From contig JAHEIX010000003.1 of the NCBI GenBank assembly GCA_024639165.1, forward strand, positions 253,073-317,072: DNA of 64,000 bases, read 5' to 3'. Every line of letters starts with the position of its first letter. Within the stretch, counting starts at the first letter, position 1. The notes below the pieces were generated by a model. That model made no database searches and had not been told where the DNA came from. It saw only the letters and a program-made list of their open reading frames with translations. A program made the translations under genes and the position numbers. The stretch is from UBA7446 sp024639165. Lineage in GTDB: Bacteria; Bacteroidota; Bacteroidia; Flavobacteriales; Flavobacteriaceae. This document shows positions 33,678 to 42,719 of this stretch, in pieces.

Positions 33678-34160
33678 CTAAAAGTAGCGTGAATGCCAAC
33701 TTTGGTAGGCTGGAACTTCCCATTGAGTTAAAAACGCTTCCTTGTTTATTACCAAGTTGTTAAAAACGATGGTGTTTTCAGTAACAGCTTTCGTTTTAAC
33801 CATTTTCTTAAAATCCAGCAATGGCTTGTAGGTTATGTATGCGCCTTGCTTAAAACTTACATTCATTTTGTCCATAAGGACAACCCCATAGGTCGCTTCA
33901 ATTTCTTGAATGATTTTAACAGATGCGTCAATCGAACAACCGGTAGCTTCTTGTTGGCTTTCATCGAGTGCGATTACAATAAAACGATTATAGGGCATGC
34001 TCACCCCTGCCTTAAGAGATGCGCCATGGGCCGTCCATTGGGTTAGGAAGGCATTTATTTTCGTTTTGATTTCAATACACTCATCATCCGTAAAAGGTCT
34101 ACTGGATGGGTAAATCCAAACACGGGCTTCATCGGACAATGCGTCAAAAGGAACTTGCAT
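33678..34160 (-). CDS. conserved flavobacterial protein often mislabelled ABC transporter ATPase
   Basis: 160 aa starting MQVPFDALSDEARVWIYPSS. It has AFLTQWTAHGASLKAGVS, YNRFIVIALDE, ATGCSIDASVKIIQEIE and FNNLVINKEAFLTQWEVPA. Orthologs are widespread in Flavobacteria and carry the name ABC transporter ATPase in databases, but no Walker A or signature motif exists here, so I give no function. An upstream in-frame start at 34196 lies within the preceding gene. It follows the Fe-S gene after 1 bp. Confidence 0.8.
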   Translation of the reverse strand: MQVPFDALSDEARVWIYPSSRPFTDDECIEIKTKINAFLTQWTAHGASLKAGVSMPYNRFIVIALDESQQEATGCSIDASVKIIQEIEATYGVVLMDKMNVSFKQGAYITYKPLLDFKKMVKTKAVTENTIVFNNLVINKEAFLTQWEVPAYQSWHSRYF

Positions 34161-34161
34161 A

Positions 34162-34944
34162 TTATAAGTCTTCTGCTTGTTGAATAAGTTCGGCAATATC
34201 CATCACCGCTATGGAGCCTTCTTTCTCTTTGTTTTTGACACCATCGGTCATCATGGTGTTGCAAAAAGGGCAACCTGCAGCAATAATATCAGGTTGGGTA
34301 TCTAAGGCCTGCTCGGTGCGTTCAATATTGATTTCTTTTTTACCAGCCTCAGCGTCTTTAAACATTTGCGCGCCACCAGCACCACAGCAAAGCCCTTTGG
34401 CCTTACAACTTTTCATTTCGATCAACTCACTCTCCAACTTGGCCAAAACAGCTCTAGGCGCTTCGTATTCGTTGTTGGCACGTCCCAAATAACAAGGATC
34501 GTGAAACGTAATGCGCTTACCGCTAAACCGACCGCCTTCAACCTTGAGTTTCCCTTCGTCTAGCAATTGTTTGAGGAATTGGGTGTGATGCACCACTTCA
34601 TATTTCCCGCCTAAGCCTGGGTACTCATTTTTTAATGTGTTAAAACAGTGTGGACAGGCAGTAACAATCTTTTTTACTTCGTAGCCATTAAGCACCTCAA
34701 TGTTGGTCATGGCTTGCATTTGAAACAAAAATTCATTCCCCGCACGCTTGGCAGGATCGCCCGTACAGCTTTCTTCTGGTCCAAGCACGGCAAAAGAAAC
34801 TTCAGCTTTTATCAATAACTTGACAAAAGCCTTTGTAATTTTCTTTGCCCGTTCGTCGAAACTTCCCGCACAACCCACCCAAAAAAGCACCTCAGGCTGT
34901 TTGCCTTGGTCTGCGAATTCGGCCATGGTTGCAATGTTAGTCAT
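34162..34944 (-). CDS. HdrB/GlcF-like (Fe-S) protein with two CCG domains
   Basis: About 260 aa, starting MTNIATMAEFADQGK (the ATGs at 34959-34951 are further upstream choices). Two cysteine-rich CCG domains are visible: an N-terminal part with VGCAGSFDERAKKITKAF, CPHCFNTLKNEYPG, then HDPCYLGRANNEYEAP and GLCCGAGGAQMF, CPFCNTMM. Such domains carry the non-cubane cluster in heterodisulfide-reductase HdrB and occur in lactate/glycolate oxidases. It is encoded downstream of the HdrC-like membrane Fe-S gene, so the two probably form one redox complex. The electron acceptor is unknown. Confidence 0.88.
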   Translation of the reverse strand: MTNIATMAEFADQGKQPEVLFWVGCAGSFDERAKKITKAFVKLLIKAEVSFAVLGPEESCTGDPAKRAGNEFLFQMQAMTNIEVLNGYEVKKIVTACPHCFNTLKNEYPGLGGKYEVVHHTQFLKQLLDEGKLKVEGGRFSGKRITFHDPCYLGRANNEYEAPRAVLAKLESELIEMKSCKAKGLCCGAGGAQMFKDAEAGKKEINIERTEQALDTQPDIIAAGCPFCNTMMTDGVKNKEKEGSIAVMDIAELIQQAEDL

Positions 34945-35389
34945 GTTGTCCATCATCAAAGACCTCTATGGTCACTTCTTTTTCTATAAGATCGGTGAAT
35001 TTTCCGTTGTAACGTGTTGCCTTAACCAGGTGATTATCTACCCAGTGATAGTTTCCACCACGAGGCTTGCCCATAAGCAATGAGTGATATTTAAATCCGT
35101 ATTTATTTAACCAGTCTTCGGTTACCTTACGGTGATTTTCAGTTCGTGAGGTGAAAAAACAAATCATATGCCCTTCGTCATACCACTTGTTCAATGTTTC
35201 CAATGCATCAGGATACAATTCAGCAGTAGCCATACGCTCAGGCTCCTCATTTGGAATATCATCACAAATGGTTCCATCAATATCAATTAGGTAGTTTTTA
35301 ACCCCCTCTGGAAGCACCGGACTGATATGTTCTCCGTCCTCTAGCTTTTCTTGCAACAATTGCTCTACTTCTTCTTTGTTCATGTTCAT
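34937..35389 (-). CDS. HAD-superfamily phosphatase-like protein
   Basis: 150 aa with the HAD motif I segment YLIDIDGTICDD (catalytic Asp pair) and motif II-like FFTSRTENHR, then MGKPRGGNYHWVDNH. In databases this group is often called phosphoheptose isomerase, which the motifs do not support. It sits between the two Fe-S genes, overlapping the upstream one by 4 bp and the downstream one by a few bases, so it is translated with them. The substrate is unknown. Confidence 0.8.
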   Translation of the reverse strand: MNMNKEEVEQLLQEKLEDGEHISPVLPEGVKNYLIDIDGTICDDIPNEEPERMATAELYPDALETLNKWYDEGHMICFFTSRTENHRKVTEDWLNKYGFKYHSLLMGKPRGGNYHWVDNHLVKATRYNGKFTDLIEKEVTIEVFDDGQHD

Positions 35390-36714
35390 ATATTTATTTC
35401 TTCACGCCATGCGATACGGTCTTGTTGATTAAATGGCCACGGAGCACCGTTGTTTTCTACGTTGGACATCATGTTGTTGAGTTCTGTTGGTGCTGCAGAT
35501 TGTTCCATAACAAGATAGCGTCGCATATCTGTAATTATGGAAAGTGGATCAATGGCTATCGGACAAGCTTCTACGCAAGCGTTACAAGAAGTACAGGCCC
35601 ACAATTCTTCTCTTGAAATATAATTATCCAAAAGGGTGTTTGCATTCACTTGTTCGCCTTTATTTAAGGCCGCGCCTACTTCCGTAAGACGATCACGTGT
35701 GTCCATCATTATTTTTCTAGGGGATAGCTTTTTGCCTGTTTGGCTTGCTGGACATTCAGCCGTGCACCTTCCACACTCAGTACAGGAATAGGCATTCATC
35801 AATTGCACCCAGTTTAAGTCGGTTACATCAGCAGCCCCGAAGGTACTAGGCGCAGTATCAGTAGCTGGAGCAGCATAAGGATCAGCGTTGGGATCAAGCA
35901 TCAACTTGACCTCATCGGTAACCGCTTGCATATTTGTAAACTGCCCTTGTGGTGTGAGCTTAGCAAACCAAGTATTGGGAAATGCCAAGATAATGTGCAG
36001 GTGTTTTGAATAATACAGATAGTTTAAGAACAATAAAATCCCCGTAATGTGTAGCCACCAAGTTGTGCGTTCAATACTTACAACCTGAGCTACACCCATG
36101 CCGTCAAAGAGAGGTAATAACCATTGACTAATCGGGAAGCTGCCAGCAGTAAGATAATGCGGGTCTTGAGCGTTTAGCTGCAACCAATAATCAGAAGCAT
36201 TCATGGTTAAGAACAAGCCCATAAGCACCACTTCTGCATAGAGGATAATATCTGCATCCCACTTAGGCCAGCCTTTCATTTCAGCGCTCCAAAAACGTTT
36301 GATGCGTACCACATTACGTCGAATCCAAAATAAGACAACACTTACCAAAACCAACGTAGCAAAGACCTCAAAAGTTGCGATTAAAACATCGTAAAATCCT
36401 CCTAAAAAGGGCGCAAAAACTCGATGCGTACCCAAAAAGCCATCAATGATGATTTCTAGTAATTCAATGTTTATTATCACAAAACCTACATAGACTATAA
36501 CGTGCAGCAATCCAGAAAGCGGTTTGCGAACCATTTTGGATTGACCAAGCGCAATGCGTGCCATATGCAACCACCTTTTTTTAGGGTGGTCATTTCTGTT
36601 GGCGGCATTGCCTAATTTTATATTACGAATGATGCGACGAATGTTGCGCGTAAACAATCCCACTAGGGAAAAGAAAAGTACTCCAAAGAATATATTTGAC
36701 ACGTAAGCGCCCAT
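35386..36714 (-). CDS. membrane (Fe-S) protein, HdrC/GlpC-like, with nitrate-reductase-gamma-like helices
   Basis: 442 aa. The N-terminal half has about five membrane helices (VSNIFFGVLFFSLVGLF, VIVYVGFVIINIELL, ATLVLVSVVLFWI, and others). The C-terminal half has two 4Fe-4S motifs: CTECGRCTAECP and CTSCNACVEACP. This combination resembles the membrane-anchored electron-transfer subunits HmeC/DsrM joined to HdrC. With the CCG-domain partner it should move electrons between the quinone pool and a cytoplasmic thiol or disulfide substrate. Confidence 0.88.
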   Translation of the reverse strand: MGAYVSNIFFGVLFFSLVGLFTRNIRRIIRNIKLGNAANRNDHPKKRWLHMARIALGQSKMVRKPLSGLLHVIVYVGFVIINIELLEIIIDGFLGTHRVFAPFLGGFYDVLIATFEVFATLVLVSVVLFWIRRNVVRIKRFWSAEMKGWPKWDADIILYAEVVLMGLFLTMNASDYWLQLNAQDPHYLTAGSFPISQWLLPLFDGMGVAQVVSIERTTWWLHITGILLFLNYLYYSKHLHIILAFPNTWFAKLTPQGQFTNMQAVTDEVKLMLDPNADPYAAPATDTAPSTFGAADVTDLNWVQLMNAYSCTECGRCTAECPASQTGKKLSPRKIMMDTRDRLTEVGAALNKGEQVNANTLLDNYISREELWACTSCNACVEACPIAIDPLSIITDMRRYLVMEQSAAPTELNNMMSNVENNGAPWPFNQQDRIAWREEINI

Positions 36715-36717
36715 GTT

Positions 36718-37665
36718 CTACTCTGATTTTTCAGGTTTTTCGTACGTCTTGTTCTTTTTGCCAAAAAGGGAAAAATGAACGTATCTTTTTGGGTTAAGGC
36801 GCATGTCTTGCAACAGCAATTGTACTTGTATGTTCGTCTCGTTTAATGCATTTACTAACGAATCGCTTTGAACGAGCTTGCCCAAAGTTCCTTCTCCTGC
36901 ACTTACCTTATTGGTAATATCGGATAGGTTAATCGCAGAGTCCTCGAGCATGCGGATGGTAGCTGCAAGGGGTGCTTGTTGTAGCGAATCGGTTATGGCA
37001 GCAGCGTTTTCAGAAGCACGAGCTAGCGCATCAAAGGTGTTGTTAAGCGCTCCATCCGTATCGTTAATAGAACTGCTAAGCGTATTGGTCAAGGTGGAAA
37101 GTGCAGCCGTGGTTTCACTAAACTGATCAATGGATTGGCGTAAAGCTTCTTGGCGTTGGGAATCCATTACGTTTTTGAATGAAATCAAAACAGAATCGGC
37201 ATGAACAATCATGCTCTCAATTTTTTCTTGCAGGGGGGATAGTTTCTCGTTCACCAAGTCTGTAAGTCCAGGAGCTACAGAAGTCTGAAGGGTATCGCCG
37301 TGTTCTGCATCAGCAGCATCGTCAAAAGCAGGAATTATGGCCAGTGCCTTACCACCTATTAAACCAGACTCATAGATCTGTGCAATGCTGTTTTTGGAAA
37401 AAGGGAAATCGTTTTCTACTCGAAAAGTAACTAAGATTTTGGCATCTGGATACATCAGTTTGCTGTTCTCAACAGAACCTACTTCATACCCATTTATCGT
37501 GACAGGAGTTCCGTTTAGCAATCCTTCCGTATTATCATAAACACCAAAGAACTGTCGATCAGAAACAAAAACATCGTTAGATTTAAGATAGCTAAAGCCA
37601 ATAAAAAACAAGCTTATCCCAAAGATAAAGAGCAAGGCTGTTTTTATTTCGTTAGAAAATTTCAA
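36718..37665 (-). CDS. MCE-domain (MlaD-like) lipid-transport protein
   Basis: A single N-terminal helix (TALLFIFGISLFFIGFSYL) anchors the protein; an MCE domain follows (FFGVYDNTEGLLNGTPVTIN, GYEVGSVENSKLMYPDAKILV, ISESGLIGGKALAI-like), then a long coiled-coil region. By family it binds phospholipid in transport between the membranes with an MlaEF-type permease, not seen here. Family N-termini read MK(F/I)SxE(I/V)KT, so I take the TTG at 37665 as start rather than the TTG at 37671. A promoter box sits 16 bp upstream of it. Confidence 0.88.
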   Translation of the reverse strand: MKFSNEIKTALLFIFGISLFFIGFSYLKSNDVFVSDRQFFGVYDNTEGLLNGTPVTINGYEVGSVENSKLMYPDAKILVTFRVENDFPFSKNSIAQIYESGLIGGKALAIIPAFDDAADAEHGDTLQTSVAPGLTDLVNEKLSPLQEKIESMIVHADSVLISFKNVMDSQRQEALRQSIDQFSETTAALSTLTNTLSSSINDTDGALNNTFDALARASENAAAITDSLQQAPLAATIRMLEDSAINLSDITNKVSAGEGTLGKLVQSDSLVNALNETNIQVQLLLQDMRLNPKRYVHFSLFGKKNKTYEKPEKSE

Positions 37666-37681
37666 AATCAAAATATTTTTT

Positions 37682-37689
37682 CAAAAATA
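37682..37689 (-). promoter_or_regulatory. -7 box for the MCE gene
   Basis: The minus strand reads TATTTTTG (TAnnTTTG), 16 bp before the TTG start at 37665. It lies within the 45-bp gap after the amidase gene and would drive the MCE, Fe-S, HAD and Fe-S genes. Confidence 0.5.
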
Positions 37690-37715
37690 CACAATATTTG
37701 TGCAGTTTAACAGGC

Positions 37716-38816
37716 TTATTTAGATTTCATTTCATGAGTTATTGACACTTCGTTGTTGCCTTCAAATGCTTTAATATATGCCCCCTTATAGCCTTTTTCC
37801 ACGAGTGTTGCTATTGCTTTTCTAGCCAATTTATAGGAAGAAAATGAACCGTAATAATACCTGTATAGACCACCCGTTTTGATGCGTGACACATCCGTTA
37901 ATCCCTTAAAATTATACGGCTTTAATGCCATTTTTTTGGTGCTTGCAGCAATCTGAATTCGAAAGGTCGTAGCCGCTGCGCTGCTGTTTGCAGTTGTGGC
38001 ACTGGTGATTTCATCAGGTGCTGTGTCCATAACAAGACCAGTGAACAAGGTGCCGTCTAAGGAAGATTTATATTCCATAATGGCTTTGGCTATAGCCCTA
38101 CTTATTTCGGTTTGTCCACGTTTTGAATTTAGATAAGCACCTTCTTTTGAGTTTGTCAAAAAACCTGTTTCAACCAACACACTCGGCATATAGGTATTGC
38201 GAAGCACCAAAAAACCCGCCTGCTTTACGGTCCTATTTTTCCGTTTTAAATTTTTGACAAAACTCTGCTGAATATAATTTGCAGCTTCAATACTTTGGTT
38301 GAGATAATCTTCTTGCATCAAGACCAAACTAATCACAGACTCGGGATTGTTGGGGTCAAAACCGTCGTACTCTTGTTCGTAATTGTCTTCCAGAAATATT
38401 ACTGCGTTTTCTTTTTGAGAAATGCGAAAGTTATCTTGATTGCGGTGTAGTCCTAAAACAAAAGTACCTGCGCCATAGGCATTAGAATTATGGGCATCAC
38501 AGTGAATGGAAACGAATAAATCAGCTTTGGCCTTATTGGCCACACTAGCCCTGCCATTTAAGGTAACATATTTATCTGATTTTCTTGTGTAAACAACGTT
38601 GACCCCTTTTTCTTTTTCGAGTATGGCACCCGTCTTAAGGGCGATGCTTAATACTATTTTCTTTTCGTAATACTTGTTACCTCTATTTCCGGGGTCTTTG
38701 CCCCCATGACCTGCATCAATGACAACAGTAAAAGGCTTGTCATTTTGGGCATACATTTTGATGTGAAAGCTTGAAACAGTCGCAATAAAAAATAAAGCAA
38801 TTTTAATGAAGCGCAT
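37716..38816 (-). CDS. N-acetylmuramoyl-L-alanine amidase with C-terminal SPOR domain
   Basis: A secreted peptidoglycan amidase (366 aa). The signal region is IKIALFFIATVSSFHIKMYAQ. The Amidase_3 domain carries the zinc ligands in VIDAGHGGKDPGNRG, a Glu in the NKYYEKKIV segment and HCDAHN, with the late Glu in PSVLVETGFL. The C-terminal segment FRIQIAAST...GGLYRYYYGSFSSYKLARKA is a SPOR domain that binds denuded septal glycan. It is divergent from lptD. Confidence 0.92.
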   Translation of the reverse strand: MRFIKIALFFIATVSSFHIKMYAQNDKPFTVVIDAGHGGKDPGNRGNKYYEKKIVLSIALKTGAILEKEKGVNVVYTRKSDKYVTLNGRASVANKAKADLFVSIHCDAHNSNAYGAGTFVLGLHRNQDNFRISQKENAVIFLEDNYEQEYDGFDPNNPESVISLVLMQEDYLNQSIEAANYIQQSFVKNLKRKNRTVKQAGFLVLRNTYMPSVLVETGFLTNSKEGAYLNSKRGQTEISRAIAKAIMEYKSSLDGTLFTGLVMDTAPDEITSATTANSSAAATTFRIQIAASTKKMALKPYNFKGLTDVSRIKTGGLYRYYYGSFSSYKLARKAIATLVEKGYKGAYIKAFEGNNEVSITHEMKSK

Positions 38817-38833
38817 TCTGGATAAAATATGTG

Positions 38834-38841
38834 TATTTTTG
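38834..38841 (+). promoter_or_regulatory. -7 box for lptD
   Basis: TATTTTTG (TAnnTTTG) lies inside the upstream in-frame extension that begins at 38829. This implies that translation starts later, at a TTG at 38853 or 38862. Confidence 0.45.
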
Positions 38842-38852
38842 AAGCATTCAAG

Positions 38853-41477
38853 TTGATCTCTTTGTCAAAAGTAATACATTATTCTGGCACCTCATATAAA
38901 CAGCATTTTTGTTGTCTTATGTTTTTATTCAGCACCTTTGGGTTTGCACAAAAGCAAGCCATTGACGAAGCAGTTGTTGACAGTACGCTTCAAGATAGCG
39001 TTGTTGAAAAAAAGACAGGATTACTTGATAAAATCAAAAGACATGCCGATGGGTATATGATTGTTAACCGCAAGGAAAACAAGCTATACATGTACGATGG
39101 TGCAGAACTGTACTATCAAAATATTGAGTTAAAATCTGGTGTTATCGTATTGGATTACACGACCAATGAAGTTTCTGCCGGTCGTATAAAAGATTCGTTG
39201 GGTAACTTGGTCCAGCCGCCTGCCTTTAAACAAGGAGGTGATGAAGTATTTCCAGATTCAATTCGTTTTAATTTTGATTCCAAGAAGGCTATTATTTGGA
39301 ATTCCAGAAGTGAGCAGCAGGGCATGAACGTCAAGGCCACAACAACCAAAAAACAAAACGACTCGGTTTATTATTTGCGAAACGCCAAGATAACAACATC
39401 AAAAGATGTAGACGATCCAGAATATTATATTCGAGTTAGAACAGCAAAGTTTGTTCCCAAGCGCAAAATGATTTCTGGGTTAAGCAACCTCTATATTGCC
39501 GATGTTCCTACTCCATTGTTCTTGCCTTTTGCATATTTCCCTATGACAGAAAATCGTGCAACCGGGTTTTTATTCCCCACCATAGGCGAGAATTTTAACA
39601 GGGGTTATTTCCTTCAAAATGGTGGATACTATTTTGTGATAAACGACAATTTAGATGTAGCTACGCTTGGCGATTACTACACCAACGGTAGTTATGGCTT
39701 TCGGGTAGAAAGCAACTACAACAAGCGCTATCGTTACCGAGGAAATTTTAGCTTTCGATATGAAAATTTAATCAATAGCGAGCGCGGACTTCCAGATTAT
39801 AGCAAATCTACTATATTCAACCTAAGGTGGTCGCATAGCAAAGACAGCAAATCAAACCCTAATAGTCGGTTTTCTGCATCTGTGAATCTGGGCGCCAGCA
39901 ACTACTTTAGAGAGTCTTTGAATCAGATTAACACGACAAATTTTTTAAACAACACGCTAAACTCTTCTGTTTCGTACACTAGAACGTTTCCCAAATATCC
40001 ATCTGTAAACTTGTCCGTATCTGCCACGCACAGCCAGAACACCCGCTCCAAGACTGTAAACATGACTTTGCCGTCGCTTACAGCCAATATGGAACGTATT
40101 TACCCCTTTGCCAAGCGCAACGGTATAAAAAAAGGAGTTTTCCAAAATATCAATTTTCAATACAGTATGCGAGGCGATAATCGCATCAATACCACTGATG
40201 ACCTCATTTCTGAAAAAGGCTTGTTTTACGGAGCTAAATCAGGAATGCAACACAACATACCCATCAATACCAACTTCAAAATAGCCAAGCATTTTAATTT
40301 TACATTGGGTGGGAATTATAAAGAGGTTTGGACCAATCAGACCACAAAAAAATACGACTACGATATTTTGCTCGATGCACTACCCGAGCAGGACACCATT
40401 TCAGGTTTTGATCGATTTGAACAATACAGTTTTAATATGGGCGCCAATACGACACTGTATGGGGTCTTTAATTTTAAAGAAGATAAGAAAATTCAGAGCA
40501 TTCGCCACGTAATAAACGCTAATGTTAATTACAGCAACAGTCCGAGTTTCGAAAAATATTACGACGAATACATTATTGATGCAAATGGGAATACTGCAGA
40601 CTATACAAGGTTTGAAGGCGGGCTTTACGGCAGACCTGGCAACACCAAATCCAGTTCAATTGGCATTACCATTCGGAATAATTTGGAAGCTAAAATAAAG
40701 GACAAAGACTCAACAAAAACAGAGTTGAAAAAAATCAAAATACTAAACAATCTTAATTTTAGTACAAACTATAACATAACAGCCGATTCGCTCCGTTGGA
40801 GCCCCGTACGTATGAGCACTGTTGTTCCCTTGCTGGACAACAAACTCAACATTAATGTCGGGGCAACATTTGATCCCTACGCCTTGGACGAAAACAAGGC
40901 ACGCATCAATACCTTTAGTGCCAGCAATGGTGGTCCACTTTTTAGAATGACAAGTGCCAACATCAACTGGGGGTATGATTTTAAAAGCAAGGGTAGTGAA
41001 AGGGATAATACTGATGATAACGATGGAAATATTCCAGGACTGAACAACAATAGGGCCTTGGACGAACAACGGGATTTTGGCAATTCGGATGATGAAGACG
41101 AGACGGCATCTGAGGATGAAAAAAGTACTTCGTTCTACAAAACCAACATTCCGTGGAGTGTAAACTTGAGACATAGCTTTACATATTCAAATAGTAAAGA
41201 TCAACGTCAAATCAGCAACAACTCGTTAATGGCTTCTGCAAATGTGTCGCTTACGCCCAAATGGAAAGTCAACGTATCATCTGGTTATGATTTTAAAAAC
41301 AAAGGGGTGACATTTACGAATCTTGGAATTGACCGAGACCTTGAAAGTTGGACCATGAATATTTCTTGGACACCCTTTGGAAATCGTGAATCGTGGTTTT
41401 TCTTTATTGGTGTTAAATCTGGAATACTGCGCGATTTAAAATATGAAAAACGTCGGGAACCAGATAAAAGTCTTTAA
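38853..41477 (+). CDS. lptD: LPS-assembly outer-membrane protein LptD, Bacteroidota type
   Basis: The protein has a hydrophobic signal segment ending LFSTFGFAQ, an OstA/LptA-like periplasmic domain (VIVLDYTTNEVSAGRIKDS, ...FDSKKAIIWNSRSEQQGMNVK) and a large C-terminal beta barrel (from about residue 220: FLPFAYFPMTENRATGFLFP, with many alternating aromatic strands). It would insert LPS in the outer leaflet. Length, about 875 aa, is usual for the group. The start is uncertain: the longest frame begins at 38829 but overlaps a promoter box; TTG at 38853 is chosen. RidA follows 9 bp later. Confidence 0.87.
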   Translation: MISLSKVIHYSGTSYKQHFCCLMFLFSTFGFAQKQAIDEAVVDSTLQDSVVEKKTGLLDKIKRHADGYMIVNRKENKLYMYDGAELYYQNIELKSGVIVLDYTTNEVSAGRIKDSLGNLVQPPAFKQGGDEVFPDSIRFNFDSKKAIIWNSRSEQQGMNVKATTTKKQNDSVYYLRNAKITTSKDVDDPEYYIRVRTAKFVPKRKMISGLSNLYIADVPTPLFLPFAYFPMTENRATGFLFPTIGENFNRGYFLQNGGYYFVINDNLDVATLGDYYTNGSYGFRVESNYNKRYRYRGNFSFRYENLINSERGLPDYSKSTIFNLRWSHSKDSKSNPNSRFSASVNLGASNYFRESLNQINTTNFLNNTLNSSVSYTRTFPKYPSVNLSVSATHSQNTRSKTVNMTLPSLTANMERIYPFAKRNGIKKGVFQNINFQYSMRGDNRINTTDDLISEKGLFYGAKSGMQHNIPINTNFKIAKHFNFTLGGNYKEVWTNQTTKKYDYDILLDALPEQDTISGFDRFEQYSFNMGANTTLYGVFNFKEDKKIQSIRHVINANVNYSNSPSFEKYYDEYIIDANGNTADYTRFEGGLYGRPGNTKSSSIGITIRNNLEAKIKDKDSTKTELKKIKILNNLNFSTNYNITADSLRWSPVRMSTVVPLLDNKLNINVGATFDPYALDENKARINTFSASNGGPLFRMTSANINWGYDFKSKGSERDNTDDNDGNIPGLNNNRALDEQRDFGNSDDEDETASEDEKSTSFYKTNIPWSVNLRHSFTYSNSKDQRQISNNSLMASANVSLTPKWKVNVSSGYDFKNKGVTFTNLGIDRDLESWTMNISWTPFGNRESWFFFIGVKSGILRDLKYEKRREPDKSL

Positions 41478-41486
41478 TTTAGGAAT

Positions 41487-41867
41487 ATGAAAACGATTAT
41501 TAAAACAGATAAGGCACCCATGCCTATTGGGCCATACAACCAAGGGATATTGGTAAACAACACATTATATGCCAGTGGTCAAATTGCAATAAATCCAGCC
41601 ACAAACGAGTTGATTTCTGGAAATATAGAAGACGAAACCAAACAAGTAATGGAAAACTTGGCTGCTGTGCTAGATGCAGCAGGGATGCATTTTTCTGATG
41701 TCGTCAAGTGCAGTATCTTTATTTCTGACATGAATGACTTTGGAGCCATTAACCGTGTGTATGGCACATATTTTGATGACGAAAATGCACCTGCAAGGGA
41801 GACCGTTCAGGTTGCCGTACTACCAAAGCATGTTAAAGTAGAGATATCCCTAATAGCCGTAGCCTAG
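41487..41867 (+). CDS. ridA: RidA-family enamine/imine deaminase
   Basis: 126 aa, full length. Motifs GPYNQGILVNNTLYASGQIA (with the tyrosine and glycines of the active site), VKCSIFISDMNDFGAIN and the late APARETVQVAVLPKHVKVEI (catalytic Arg, Glu) are all present. It clears reactive 2-aminoacrylate and similar enamines in the cytoplasm. It lies 9 bp behind lptD and meets the kinase gene with a 4-bp CTAG overlap of the stop codons. Confidence 0.95.
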   Translation: MKTIIKTDKAPMPIGPYNQGILVNNTLYASGQIAINPATNELISGNIEDETKQVMENLAAVLDAAGMHFSDVVKCSIFISDMNDFGAINRVYGTYFDDENAPARETVQVAVLPKHVKVEISLIAVA

Positions 41868-42715
41868 GACATTTTCAAGTGGTACTCCACCAAACCGTCA
41901 ATAGGTTTTTTATGCACATTCCCAATAGTCAGACCCAAATCCTGTAAGACTTCTGTTAGCTCATCTTTGAGATAAAAGGCTATAGAACCAATAAAATGAA
42001 TCGGTAAGCTTTTGGCGTTTTCAAATTGTAGTATCTGATGGCGTGCAAATAAATCAAAGCCTTTCTTTATAAGGGCTTGGCTATACTCATTGTCTTTATT
42101 TTCAATCAAGAAACGAGCAAAAGTTGCCAAATACGTGTTTGGATTTGATTTTTTGTAAAGGTTCGTTTTGATGGATTCCGAAGACAAATCAAAGGACTCT
42201 TCAAAAACAGCAGCCATTTTTTCAGGTATCTTGTTAAAATAATAATCACGCAACAACTGACGACCAAAGTAATTTCCACTGCCATCATCCATAAGAATGT
42301 ATCCCAATGAATCAACCCGTTGTTCAACCTCTTTTCCGTCAAAATAGCTGCAATTGGACCCTGTCCCAAGAATGCATACAATGCTCTTTTTCCCAGGCTC
42401 TGTTGCGGCATAAACAGCTGCATAGGTGTCTTCCTTTACTTCTATTTTAGCACTCGGGAAAATACTTTGCAATACTTTCTTCAACAATACTCTGGGTGGC
42501 TTAGTACCACAGCCTGCTCCGTAAAAATGAATATAGTTTACAGATTTACGCTTGCGATACAAGTCGTAATTGTTGATGATGCGCTCTTCCAAAATTGCAT
42601 CGGACAACACTTGGGGATTAAGCCCTTGTGTTTGCGTTTCGAAAAGCACATCATTTTGTGCATCAAGAGCAATCCAATCTGTTTTGGTTGAACCGCTATC
42701 AATTATGAGTTTCAT
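41864..42715 (-). CDS. BadF/BadG/NagK-type sugar kinase
   Basis: 283 aa of the ASKHA fold: MKLIIDSGSTKTDWIALDAQ (phosphate-1 motif), GAGCGTKPP, CILGTGSNCSYFDG (phosphate-2/adenosine) and the GYILMDDGSGNYFGRQLL segment. This pattern matches Bacteroidota N-acetylglucosamine kinases. It lies 4 bp behind gapA, in a unit of sugar-metabolism genes (pfkA-gapA-kinase), which supports a role in feeding amino sugars into glycolysis. Confidence 0.85.
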   Translation of the reverse strand: MKLIIDSGSTKTDWIALDAQNDVLFETQTQGLNPQVLSDAILEERIINNYDLYRKRKSVNYIHFYGAGCGTKPPRVLLKKVLQSIFPSAKIEVKEDTYAAVYAATEPGKKSIVCILGTGSNCSYFDGKEVEQRVDSLGYILMDDGSGNYFGRQLLRDYYFNKIPEKMAAVFEESFDLSSESIKTNLYKKSNPNTYLATFARFLIENKDNEYSQALIKKGFDLFARHQILQFENAKSLPIHFIGSIAFYLKDELTEVLQDLGLTIGNVHKKPIDGLVEYHLKMS

Positions 42716-42719
42716 GTGA

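Noticed and set aside
33678..34160. ABC transporter ATPase, the name given to orthologs.
   Set aside because: No Walker A, Walker B or signature motif exists in the sequence.
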